A stretch of DNA of 64,000 bases from Candidatus Delongbacteria bacterium (GTDB taxonomy: Bacteria > CAIWAD01). Shown piece by piece: positions 1 to 7,930 of this stretch (positions are counted from its first letter, which is position 1; every line of letters starts with the position of its first letter). Location of the stretch: NCBI GenBank assembly GCA_041675285.1, contig JBAYTZ010000004.1:1-64000 (forward strand). The letters run 5' to 3'. Position numbers and translations under genes: made by a program. Under the pieces are notes generated by a model. It was given only the letters and a program-made list of their open reading frames with translations, was not told where the DNA came from and made no database searches.

Positions 1-77
1 GTCCATCTCTGTCTTCGAGAAAACCCAGCTACGAAGCGCCTTGAGAGCCGAAGGTTCCCAAATCGAGCAAGCATCAG

Positions 78-1952
78 ATGGTAACCAATTGTTTTTGTTC
101 GACTTCTAACCGGACACTAGTGACGTTAATGTCAGAAAAGGACACGCTGGAGATTTCAAACATTTTCGTTTTTAATAGCGGTACATTAAGCAGTTTTCTT
201 AATAGTACTAGGAGGGCTAATGGCTTATCGTATCGAAATTTCAGATTTATTAACAACCCGCAGACGATTGGAGGAGCATTACAAATTCAATGTTCAGAAT
301 CATATAACGGAACATCCTGGGCTAGAATAACGAATCTGGAAGTCGGTGGGGTAACGGCGACAACTACGCCAGCTTTATATCTGAATTGCGAAACGCCAAT
401 TCTAGAGATAGATAGTCTTCATGTTCATGATAATCGATCTTTGGTTGGCACATACGATACCTTGATCAAATTCGGAACCGTCGACAATCGAGCCACCATC
501 CGTCACTTGGACATGCATGACAACGTCTCCGGCGACAGCACCAGCCATGTGGGCACGGGCTTGCTGTACACTCGACGGACCAGCCTGCTGGATTCCCGCA
601 TCTATAACAACAGCGTGATACTGCCGCCCCACCCGGATGCATCGGGAACGGGCGGCAATTACGTGCTGGGTGCGATGGTGAAAAACGGGTTGGGAGACGA
701 CGTCCATTTCGAGAACCTGGTCTTCGAGAACAACCGCGTGGAAGATCTGGACGACTATTCCACTCTCCCTGCATTCGGATACACGGGCAACTATGGTCGT
801 GAATTGTGGGCCAACGGTAACAATGTCACCGTAGATAACGTGTTGGTCCGCAACAGCCAACAACCAAACAGCATCCCCGAGACCCTGGCGGGAGATGGCA
901 TCTCGTACTCCGGCATGAGCTATACCCTGGCTTTTGGAGGAGGCAAGGTGAGTGTGAGGAATGTGTTGTTGGAAGACTGTGACGACGGCGGCATCGACTT
1001 GGGCGGTGACTCACTACTTTTGGACAATGTCATTCTGCGGAATGTGGGGCGGGCGGCGTTCTACATCGGGGACAATTTCAGTCCCCAGGCCCCACCCTAC
1101 TATCGATTCCGCAACGTGCTCATCGAGAATGTCGACGTTGCGCTGAATCACCTCTCGCCGTCCTATCAACGCAACAGCCAGCAGGCGGTGCTGCAAGTCG
1201 CCGTGGCGAACGACTACCAAGGCATCGTTCCGCGCGCTGACTTTGAGAACGTGACCGTGACAGGGTGTGACGGCATGCGGCACCTGTTCAATTTCTACCA
1301 ACCGATAGACCTCCACGTGCGCAATTGCCTGTTTTACGACAATAGCTATCAGCAGTTGGTCGAATGGAATCTGCCCATTACACAGGACTGGCAATACAAC
1401 TTGGCCGAGGAGGCCGTGCCTGGTGAGGGCAATCTGGTAGGCCTTGATCCGTTGTTCGATCTGGAGCGTGGCGTGCCCTACCTGTCGCCGGATTCGCCCT
1501 GCGTGGATGCCGGAGCCCCAGACTTCGCCTTCAACGATGTCGAGGATCTGACCAACCCAGGCATTCCGCTCTGGCCCAGTCTGGGCGGCCTGCGCTGTGA
1601 CATCGGCTACACGGGCGGACCTCACGCCAGCCTGACTCCTGACACGAATTGGGTGGCTGTGTCGCCGTGGCGGCCCATCACTGAGCCCCAGAGCTTCAGC
1701 CTGGGCGCCCCCTGGCCCAACCCCTTCAACCCGGTGACGCGCATTCCCTTCACCCTCACTCGCCCGGCGATCGTCAAGCTCAGCGTGCACAATCTGCTGG
1801 GTCAAGAGGTGGCCGTGTTGCGGAACGGCGCGCTGCCGGCCGGTACGCACTTCGCTCCCTTCCAGGCGGAGCGGATGGCCAGCGGGACCTATCTGGTCAC
1901 GCTGGAGGTGGGTGGGCGGCAAGCGACTCGGACCGTTACGCTGCTGCGTTGA
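78..1952 (+). CDS. Secreted right-handed beta-helix protein with type IX-like C-terminal sorting domain, 5' end incomplete
   Basis: The 624-residue reading is built of short repeats of the kind that form parallel beta-helices (recurring patterns such as LEIDSLHVHDN and IRHLDMHDN). The last ~80 residues are a sorting domain: PWPNPFNPVTRIPF, then LSVHNLLGQEVAVL, then SGTYLVTLEVGG, ending TLLR. In the Por/type IX family this domain directs export and surface attachment. No signal peptide follows the ATG at 78, and the frame has a stop at 42-44, so this is probably not the true N-terminus. A neighbouring frame is open from base 2 to 109 (ending GNQLFLFDF) and could be the 5' continuation across a frameshift near 92-108. 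Bases 1 to ~470 are clearly AT-rich with different codon use, while the rest is GC-rich like its neighbours. Family assignment is good; substrate is unknown. Confidence 0.75.
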   Translation: MVTNCFCSTSNRTLVTLMSEKDTLEISNIFVFNSGTLSSFLNSTRRANGLSYRNFRFINNPQTIGGALQIQCSESYNGTSWARITNLEVGGVTATTTPALYLNCETPILEIDSLHVHDNRSLVGTYDTLIKFGTVDNRATIRHLDMHDNVSGDSTSHVGTGLLYTRRTSLLDSRIYNNSVILPPHPDASGTGGNYVLGAMVKNGLGDDVHFENLVFENNRVEDLDDYSTLPAFGYTGNYGRELWANGNNVTVDNVLVRNSQQPNSIPETLAGDGISYSGMSYTLAFGGGKVSVRNVLLEDCDDGGIDLGGDSLLLDNVILRNVGRAAFYIGDNFSPQAPPYYRFRNVLIENVDVALNHLSPSYQRNSQQAVLQVAVANDYQGIVPRADFENVTVTGCDGMRHLFNFYQPIDLHVRNCLFYDNSYQQLVEWNLPITQDWQYNLAEEAVPGEGNLVGLDPLFDLERGVPYLSPDSPCVDAGAPDFAFNDVEDLTNPGIPLWPSLGGLRCDIGYTGGPHASLTPDTNWVAVSPWRPITEPQSFSLGAPWPNPFNPVTRIPFTLTRPAIVKLSVHNLLGQEVAVLRNGALPAGTHFAPFQAERMASGTYLVTLEVGGRQATRTVTLLR

Positions 1953-1993
1953 TCCTGACGGTCAATCACTTGTGATCACGGCCTGGGGCGGCG

Positions 1994-2587
1994 TCAGCGG
2001 ACGGGCAGCACGCTCTCGATGGCGGCCAGCAGCTCGGCGTCCAGCGGCTCCACCTTGGGCTCGAAGCGGCCCACCACCTGGCCGGCCGGGTTCACCAGGA
2101 ACTTGGTGAAGTTCCATTTGATGGGGCCGCGCAGGGATTCGGCGATCTCGCTGGTCAGGGTCTTGTAGAGCGGGTGGATGCTGTCGCCCTGGACGGTCAG
2201 CTTGGCGAACATGGGGAAGTCCACCTGGAAGGTGTTCTGGCAGAACTCGAGGACCTCCTCGTTGGTCCCCGGCTCCTGGCCCAAGAAGTCGTTGCAGGGA
2301 AAGCCCATCACCACCAGCCCCTTGGCCGAGTAGCGCCGGTGCAGTTCCTCCAGGCCGGCGTACTGCTTGGTGAAGCCGCACTTGGAGGCCGTGTTGACGA
2401 TGAGCAGGGCTTTGCCCTGGTAGTCCGTCATGGACTCCGTGCTGCCGTCGATGCGGGTCAATTGGTGATTCAAGCTGATGCTCCCGTTCTCCGTGCCGGC
2501 GTTGGAATCGAGCTTGCGCTGGTTCAGGCCGCAGGAACAGAGCAGGAAGAGGCCCAGGGTGGTGAGGCGGCGCAGGATGCCAGGCAT
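1994..2587 (-). CDS. Glutathione peroxidase (Cys type), probable lipoprotein
   Basis: Thiol peroxidase of the GPx/BtuE family that reduces peroxides, in bacteria usually with thioredoxin-type donors. The 197-residue product has an active-site Cys near residue 70 in NTASKCGFT, the second conserved block GFPCNDFLGQEPGTNEE (Cys ~98) and the WNFTKFLV block near 158. Cys replaces selenocysteine. I chose the ATG at 2587 because AAGGAG lies just upstream and because it gives a signal sequence ending LFLLCSCG, a plausible lipobox with Cys 17 or 19, so the enzyme probably sits in the periplasm as a lipoprotein. It lies 43 bp downstream of a Fur-family gene on the same strand, with a palindrome at 2609-2631 between them, which suggests peroxide-responsive control. 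Confidence 0.9.
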   Translation of the reverse strand: MPGILRRLTTLGLFLLCSCGLNQRKLDSNAGTENGSISLNHQLTRIDGSTESMTDYQGKALLIVNTASKCGFTKQYAGLEELHRRYSAKGLVVMGFPCNDFLGQEPGTNEEVLEFCQNTFQVDFPMFAKLTVQGDSIHPLYKTLTSEIAESLRGPIKWNFTKFLVNPAGQVVGRFEPKVEPLDAELLAAIESVLPVR

Positions 2588-2608
2588 GACAGCTCCTTGT
2601 TTTGGGGC

Positions 2609-2631
2609 GGTCAAGCTAAGTTAGTTTGACC
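2609..2631. promoter_or_regulatory. Palindrome upstream of glutathione peroxidase, candidate Fur/PerR operator
   Basis: A 23-bp inverted repeat centred on base 2620: GGTCAA-g-CTAA-g-TTAG-t-TTGACC, with a single mismatched pair. It lies 22 bp upstream of the peroxidase ATG and touches the stop codon of the Fur-family gene. The core (CTAA-N-TTAG with A/T flanks) has the 7-1-7 geometry of PerR-type boxes, though not their consensus. In RNA it would form a hairpin without a U-tract, so an operator is more likely than a terminator. Confidence 0.45.
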
Positions 2632-3044
2632 TAAATTCGATGGGTTCCGGCCTCGACGGGTTTGTCTGTTGATTCCAGGGCACAACCGGCGCAGCTTCCG
2701 TAAAAGGTCAACTCGTGGAACTCCTGGATGTAACCCGCCGGCACCAAGGTGTTCACCTCGGGGCGGCAGCCGGCGATCTCAAACACCTTGCCGCAGCGAA
2801 AGCAGAAGAAGTGGTGATGATGGCCCTTGCCGGCCTGCTCGTAGCGGGGGGAGTCGCCGGGGATCAGCACTTCCCGCAGAAAGCCCTCGTCCAGCAGCAT
2901 GCGCAGGTTACGGTAGACGGTGGCCAGGCCCAGGCGGGCCACCAATTTCTGCGCCTCGGTGAGAATTTCCAGCGGGGTCAACGGCCGGGCCTGGACCATG
3001 ACAACTTCTCGAATGGCTCGCCGTTGGCGCGTATCCCGTTGCAT
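2631..3044 (-). CDS. Fur-family metal/peroxide-responsive regulator (PerR/Zur-like)
   Basis: A 137-residue protein of usual Fur length. The N-terminal winged helix includes LTPLEILTEAQKLV and LATVYRNLRMLLDEGFL (residues ~22-57). The C-terminal dimerisation and metal domain has GHHHHFFC (75-81), a structural zinc pair C81/C84 and a second pair C118/C121 in YGSCAGC, with H110 nearby. AAAGGA precedes the ATG. Fur-family proteins repress DNA targets when metal-bound, and PerR members lose repression on histidine oxidation by H2O2. The neighbouring glutathione peroxidase favours a PerR-like role, but Fur or Zur cannot be excluded from sequence alone. A perfect palindrome at 3078-3091 is a candidate autoregulatory site. 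Confidence 0.9.
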   Translation of the reverse strand: MQRDTRQRRAIREVVMVQARPLTPLEILTEAQKLVARLGLATVYRNLRMLLDEGFLREVLIPGDSPRYEQAGKGHHHHFFCFRCGKVFEIAGCRPEVNTLVPAGYIQEFHELTFYGSCAGCALESTDKPVEAGTHRI

Positions 3045-3077
3045 GTTAATCCTTTCGACCTTTTGGACAACATACTA

Positions 3078-3091
3078 TTTGACTTGTCAAA
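3078..3091. promoter_or_regulatory. Palindrome TTTGAC-TT-GTCAAA upstream of the Fur-family gene
   Basis: A perfect 6-2-6 inverted repeat 34 bp upstream of the regulator's ATG, in AT-rich DNA typical of a promoter. The half-site GTCAA/TTGAC also occurs in the palindrome before the peroxidase gene, although the halves face the other way there. Candidate operator for autoregulation. Confidence 0.4.
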
Positions 3092-3290
3092 ATCATCTGT
3101 GCGGATTTGGACAAAATCCTCACGACTTATTGACAACGCAAATTCATTTCATAACCTTAATGATCGTCCAGCGCGGATCCTGGCGGAATCATCCAAGCTG
3201 GGCGCGACCCGTTTCACACCTCCCAGTACAGCGGCCTCCAGCAATGGGGGCCGTTGTCGTTTCCGGCGGCAACCCCTTGGCTTGGGTTGA

Positions 3291-6268
3291 TCATTTCAGC
3301 AGCAACACCTTGCGCGTGGCGCGCTGTTCGCCCGCCTGGACGGTCACCAGATACAGTCCGGAAGCCAATTGGCCGCCGTCCACGCGCAGCTGGTGGATTC
3401 CGGCTCCACGCAGACCTTCCCGCGAGTGGGCCACTTGCCGACCCAGCAGATCATGCACCTGCAGGCTGACCTCCAGCGGACGATCCAGTTGATAGGAAAG
3501 CGTGGTCGTCGGGTTGAAGGGATTGGGCCGCGCCTCCCCCAGCACGAAGCCGCCCGGCCGGAGCGTGGCGGACGGACCGGGCGCGACGGAAAGCTCCACG
3601 TCCAGCAGCGGAGCCAGCCGGGCCAGCCAGTCGCGCCGGCTGCTGGTGCTGGCCAGGCCGGAGATTGCCTCCAAGCCGAAGCCGGCTGCGATCACCCGGT
3701 GGGAACTGTCCTGCCAATCCAGCTGCCACATGGCCGGCTCCTGACTGTTGCGATAGCGCGCCAGCACGTGGCACAGACCGTCGGGGCACGTCAGCGAGCT
3801 GGGCGAACTCTGGTTTTGGGCCCCGCCGGCGCCGATGAGCAGGGCCGTCAAACCCGCCAACTCGCCTTCGCCGTCCACCAGCACTTCGTTCACGTCCGGG
3901 TTCAGGATCTCGATTCGATCCAGGAAGGGCGGGTCCAACAGGTCGAAGGCATCCTGCCCACAAATCAGCACGCCTGTCTGCTCGGTTTCCCGTGCCGCCA
4001 GCCATTGGGCCTCGGCATTTGAAAGCGACTGCCCGCTGGCCCCCGTCAACCAGAGCAGGCCGCGGTGGTCGGGGCGCAAGGTCGCGGGAAGGGGCGTGGC
4101 CGCCGGATCCAGCACATCGCTGAAGACGCAGAGGGAATCCAGCTGTTCGCGATAAAAGGGCAGCAGGGCGGATTGGGAGCCCGGGGCCACCAGCAGCAGC
4201 CAGGGATCCCCCACCGGCAGCTGCAGCGGGGTCTGTTGTTCCGGGTAGTGCGCGCTGTGCGAGCCGAGGATGAGATTCAGGTAGCCGATTTCGGCGGATT
4301 CCAGCCCGGCGAGCTGGACCTGGCCCAGCGGCAGTTCATGCACCATGCCACCAGCGCTCTCCGGGATCGTCTCCCACGTGCCACCAATCTCCACACCGCT
4401 ACCGGAAAGGCTGAACTGGAGCTCCGTGTCCCAGCCGCCCGTGTTCTCCACCTGTAACGATAACCAGGCGCTCTCCCCCTGGGCTAGATCTCCGTCGCCG
4501 TTTCCGCCTTGACTGTCATCCAGTTCCAGCGCCAGCACGCGCCATTGAGGCGGCCCCGGCTGGGGTGGCAGGGCCTGCTGGCGACAGAGCACGGGGTGCC
4601 GATGGTTGAAGATCAGCGTGTCGAAGACGCCGGGCAGAGTCCAGCTGAACTGCTGGGTCGGCTGCTCCAGCCAAACCAGGGTGTCCAGGGTGGCCTGGCT
4701 GCTCACCAGCCGCAGGGGCACGCGCGCGCGGAAGCTGTCCAGCCGGGGATGGGATTGGCTGACCGTCAGATGGACCAGGCAATTGTCCGCCTCTTGGCGC
4801 AGTTCGGTGCGGTGCTGGTAGGTGGGGTAGCCGCCGCTATAGATCCACTGCTGAAAGAACCAGTCCAGCTCCTGGTTGCCCGCGTTCTCCAGCGCCGCCT
4901 GGTACTCGGCCGTGCCCACCGTGCCGTAGCGATGGGCGGCCTGCCAGTCCCGCTGGGCCTGCCCAAACGCCTCGTCGCCCAGCAGGTCGCGCAGCATGTG
5001 CAGAACGGAAGCCGCCTTCTCGTACTGGCTGATGTTGAACAGATCGTCGGCGGGCGGCGCGAAAATCGGCAGGTACTCGCTGTCCCAGCTGAGGTAGGTC
5101 TGCTGGATCTGTTGCAGATAGTCCAGAAAGACGGTCTCGTCGCCACTGGCAAGATGTTGGAAATACAAGGCTTCCGCGTAGGTGGCCCAGCCCTCGTTCA
5201 GCCAGACTTGGCGGAAATCCACCGGGGTCAGGGCGTCGCCCCACCACATGTGGCTCAGTTCGTGGGCGATGATGGACTCGTATTGCAGACCCGCCGCGAG
5301 GATCCCGTTGCCGATGGTCGTGCAGGTCTGGTGCTCCATGCCACCCATGCCACCGTAGATGGGCGCCTCGCCCATGGCGTAGCCCTCAAAGGGATAATCC
5401 CCCCAGAGTCCCGAAAAACACTCCAGCATCTGATCCATTCTGGAGACAGCCTGGCCGGCGGCACCCACGTGCTGGGGGTAGACGAACCAGCGAAGGGGAA
5501 GACCCTGCCACTCGTCCTCCAGGATGCTAAGCCGGCCGCAGACGATGCTAACCAGATAGCTGCTCATGGGGTGGTCGTGGCGGTAGGCCCAGGTGCTGGT
5601 GCCGTCCCCGTGCGGCTGCACGCCCTCGAGCACGCCGTTGCTCAGGGTGAAAAGCTGCTGTCCGCCCGGACGGACACGCGCCAGAGGGCCTTGTCGTGGG
5701 GCTCGTCGAAGCAGGCGATCCAGTTGCGCGTGCCCCAGGGGTCGGAGAGCGTGTAGGCGATCTGCGGCGCAACGAAGAGGCCGGTTCCGGCGTGGACCAT
5801 TGGCGGCCCAGCGTACTGGAGTTCGGCCCAGAGGCTGTCGCCCGTGGCGGCGGGCTGGGCGCTCAGATCCAGCAGGAGCCGGTCGTCTTCCCGGGACCAT
5901 GCCACCGGCTGCCCGTTGACCAGGGCGGAGTGGATCTCGTAGCCGCGCAAATGCAAATCCAGCAGATTCAAGGGCTCGCGCGCCACCAGCGCCACGCGGA
6001 CCGTCGCTTCCAGGTGGGCTGGACTGAACTCCAGCCCCAGCGCGACCTCGTAGGACAGGGCGTCCCAGGCGTGCAGGCTGTCCTGCCGGCTGGATTCGCG
6101 GACGAAGTTTCCCGCGGTGGCAGGTGTGGCACGGTGCAGGAAGCGCCAACCGTCCCGGAAGCCGCCCCACTCCGCCGCATCGGGCCGACTCCACGCCGGC
6201 AGGGAAAGGGCGACCACCAGCAGGCCGGTCAACCAACCACGGTGGATGCGAGCGGAAGGGCGGCGCAT
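3291..6268 (-). CDS. Secreted M1-family metallopeptidase with sorting domain, interrupted by a frameshift
   Basis: Zinc aminopeptidase-type protein in two frames. The N-terminal ~205 residues run from the ATG at 6268 (GGAG upstream; signal peptide RGWLTGLLVVALSLPAWS) to a premature stop at 5642. The catalytic part continues in the neighbouring frame down to 3291. It carries YGGMGGMEHQT (the exopeptidase-motif region), the zinc site HELSHMWWGD with the downstream Glu in NEGWATYAE, and a C-terminal sorting domain (EARPNPFNPTTTLSY ... GLYLVTVQ ... LLLK). The frames join at an A4/T4 homopolymer at 5650-5653; one extra T restores a continuous protein of about 990 residues. It may be a true pseudogene, a phase-variable gene or a sequence error. 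It ends 3' of, and reads with, the nucleotidyltransferase gene 32 bp upstream. Confidence 0.8.
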
Positions 6269-6300
6269 GGTGGGGCTCCAGAATTGGGGGGCGTTGGTTG

Positions 6301-7608
6301 TCAGACGCCGTCGTGAGTGGCCAGCCAGCGGCGGGCCTCGTCCGGAGTGGCAAGGGCGCCCTCCAGTTGCAGCGCCTCCAGTTCGTCCAGCACGCGGCCC
6401 AGCGCCGGACCGCTCAGGCCGTGGGCCTGCAGCTCCTCGCCGCGCAGCAGGGGCGCCGGCTGCCAGTGCGCCTGGTGCCGTTCGATCAGGCGGGTCATCA
6501 ACTCCAGCGGCAGATCCGGCCAAAGCCGCGGCTGCCGCAGCACGGGCAGCAGCCAGCCCCGTTCCGGTCGGCGCAACCAGCGCAGCTGATCTGCCAGCCG
6601 CAGGCGGGAAAACTCAGGCAACCAGGCGCACAGCCAGGCGACGGAGCGCGCCGCGGCCAGCTCCACGCGGGAGAAACGCAGGGCCCGGCCCAGGGCGTCC
6701 AGCCCGGCCTGGAGCTGCGGTGCCTGGTCGGGCTGCCACCCGTCCCGCCCGAAGCCGGCCACATCCAAAAGCAGGCAGAGCAGACCCTGGAAGCCCAGGG
6801 AATCAGAGAGTGGATCCCGGACCCCGCTCCAGCTCTCCAGCCAGGCCCAGTCCGCACCGGATCCCAGCTGGACGGCCCGCTTGCCGGCCAGCCGCCGGGC
6901 GTCCGTCCGCAACAGGTCGCGCAGCACGGGGCCCAGGCCGCTGGGCTCCAGCAGAACCAGGCCGCGCCGGGCCGCGGGTGCCGCGAAGAGTTTTTCCAAC
7001 TCCAGCCGGACTCGCTCCAGGCTCACCACGGGGAGGTGGACGGCCTGGCGCTGGATGGCGGCCAAGGTCGCGGCATCCAGGTCGAAATCCAGTTGCGCGC
7101 TGAAGCGCAGCGCCCGCAGCATGCGCAGCCGATCTTCGCCGAAGCGGGCCTCCGGATCGCCGATGGTGCGCACCAGCCGACGCTGAATGTCGAGGCGACC
7201 CTCCACCCAGTCCAGGATTTCCTCGCGCTCCGGGTCCCAAAGCATGCCATTGATGGTGAAATCCCGCCGGGCCACGTCGGCCCGGGCGGTGGAATAGCTG
7301 ACCCGGCTGGGGCGCCGGCCGTCCAGGTAACCTTCCTCCTCGCGGAAGGTGGCGACTTCGAAGGCCTGGCCCTGGTGGTGCACGATCACCACGCCGAAGG
7401 CTTCCCCCACGGCGAAGGTGCGCCGGAATAGGGCTCGCACCTGGTCGGGACGGGCGGAGGTGGCGATGTCCAGATCGCACTGCGGGCGGCCCAGCAGGTA
7501 ATCCCGCACGGCGCCGCCGGCGATGTAGGCCTCGTGACCCGCGGCCCGCAGGCGGGCGATGAGCTGGACGGCGGGCCGGTAAAGTGGGGCGGGAGCGAAT
7601 CCGATCAT
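6301..7608 (-). CDS. CCA-adding enzyme / poly(A) polymerase family nucleotidyltransferase
   Basis: Class II nucleotidyltransferase that adds CCA or A to RNA 3' ends. The head domain has AYIAGGAVRDYLLG, the catalytic pair in CDLDIATSA, FGVVIVHH and the RRDFTINGML block. The neck and RNA-binding region follows (RTIGDPEARFGEDRLRMLRALRFSAQL). From the ATG at 7608 the product is 435 residues, typical of the family. A TTG at 7644 would add 12 residues; neither start has a strong ribosome binding site, so the start is uncertain. CCA-adding and poly(A) polymerase activities cannot be separated here. The M1 peptidase gene follows 32 bp downstream on the same strand. Confidence 0.88.
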   Translation of the reverse strand: MIGFAPAPLYRPAVQLIARLRAAGHEAYIAGGAVRDYLLGRPQCDLDIATSARPDQVRALFRRTFAVGEAFGVVIVHHQGQAFEVATFREEEGYLDGRRPSRVSYSTARADVARRDFTINGMLWDPEREEILDWVEGRLDIQRRLVRTIGDPEARFGEDRLRMLRALRFSAQLDFDLDAATLAAIQRQAVHLPVVSLERVRLELEKLFAAPAARRGLVLLEPSGLGPVLRDLLRTDARRLAGKRAVQLGSGADWAWLESWSGVRDPLSDSLGFQGLLCLLLDVAGFGRDGWQPDQAPQLQAGLDALGRALRFSRVELAAARSVAWLCAWLPEFSRLRLADQLRWLRRPERGWLLPVLRQPRLWPDLPLELMTRLIERHQAHWQPAPLLRGEELQAHGLSGPALGRVLDELEALQLEGALATPDEARRWLATHDGV

Positions 7609-7710
7609 GGTATGGATGGAAACAATGCCCGGCCGCATTGGCAAGGGGTTTCGGGCCGCTCACGGGACAGAGAGCCAGCGCCGCAGAGTCCCTGAAGGTC
7701 AGTAAGCCAG

Positions 7711-7787
7711 AACCTGTTGAAAAAACTGCAAGTAGCTGGGCACGAGCTTTGCTCGAGAAATGGAGGACTTGCAGTCAGGAACAGGTT
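7711..7787. other. Imperfect long inverted repeat upstream of the first subtilase gene
   Basis: Nested inverted repeats: AACCTGTT (7711-7718) pairs with AACAGGTT (7780-7787), and CTGCAAGT (7726-7733) with ACTTGCAG (7767-7774). Unequal internal loops of 7 and 5 bases separate them, and a smaller GAGC/GCTC hairpin sits at the apex. It lies in the ~320-base gap between the divergent nucleotidyltransferase and protease genes, about 145 bases before the protease ATG. No U-tract follows, so it is not an obvious terminator. The rest of the gap (to 7930) holds AT-rich promoter-like DNA but nothing else I can name. Confidence 0.4.
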
Positions 7788-7930
7788 CACACAACCATTT
7801 CAATCGAAACATCAACACTGTTTTAGCTCTTGTGGTGCAAAGAGTGGCCCAACGCCGCGGAAGCGCAATTTGGTTGCGTGGCCTCCGCCGGTTTTTGGAC
7901 ACTTGGGACACCCCGGAAAAAGGAGGAAGG

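Noticed and set aside
402..1922. Minus-strand open frames opposite the beta-helix gene
   Set aside because: No recognisable domain and no binding sites; the plus-strand reading has clear repeat and sorting-domain signatures.
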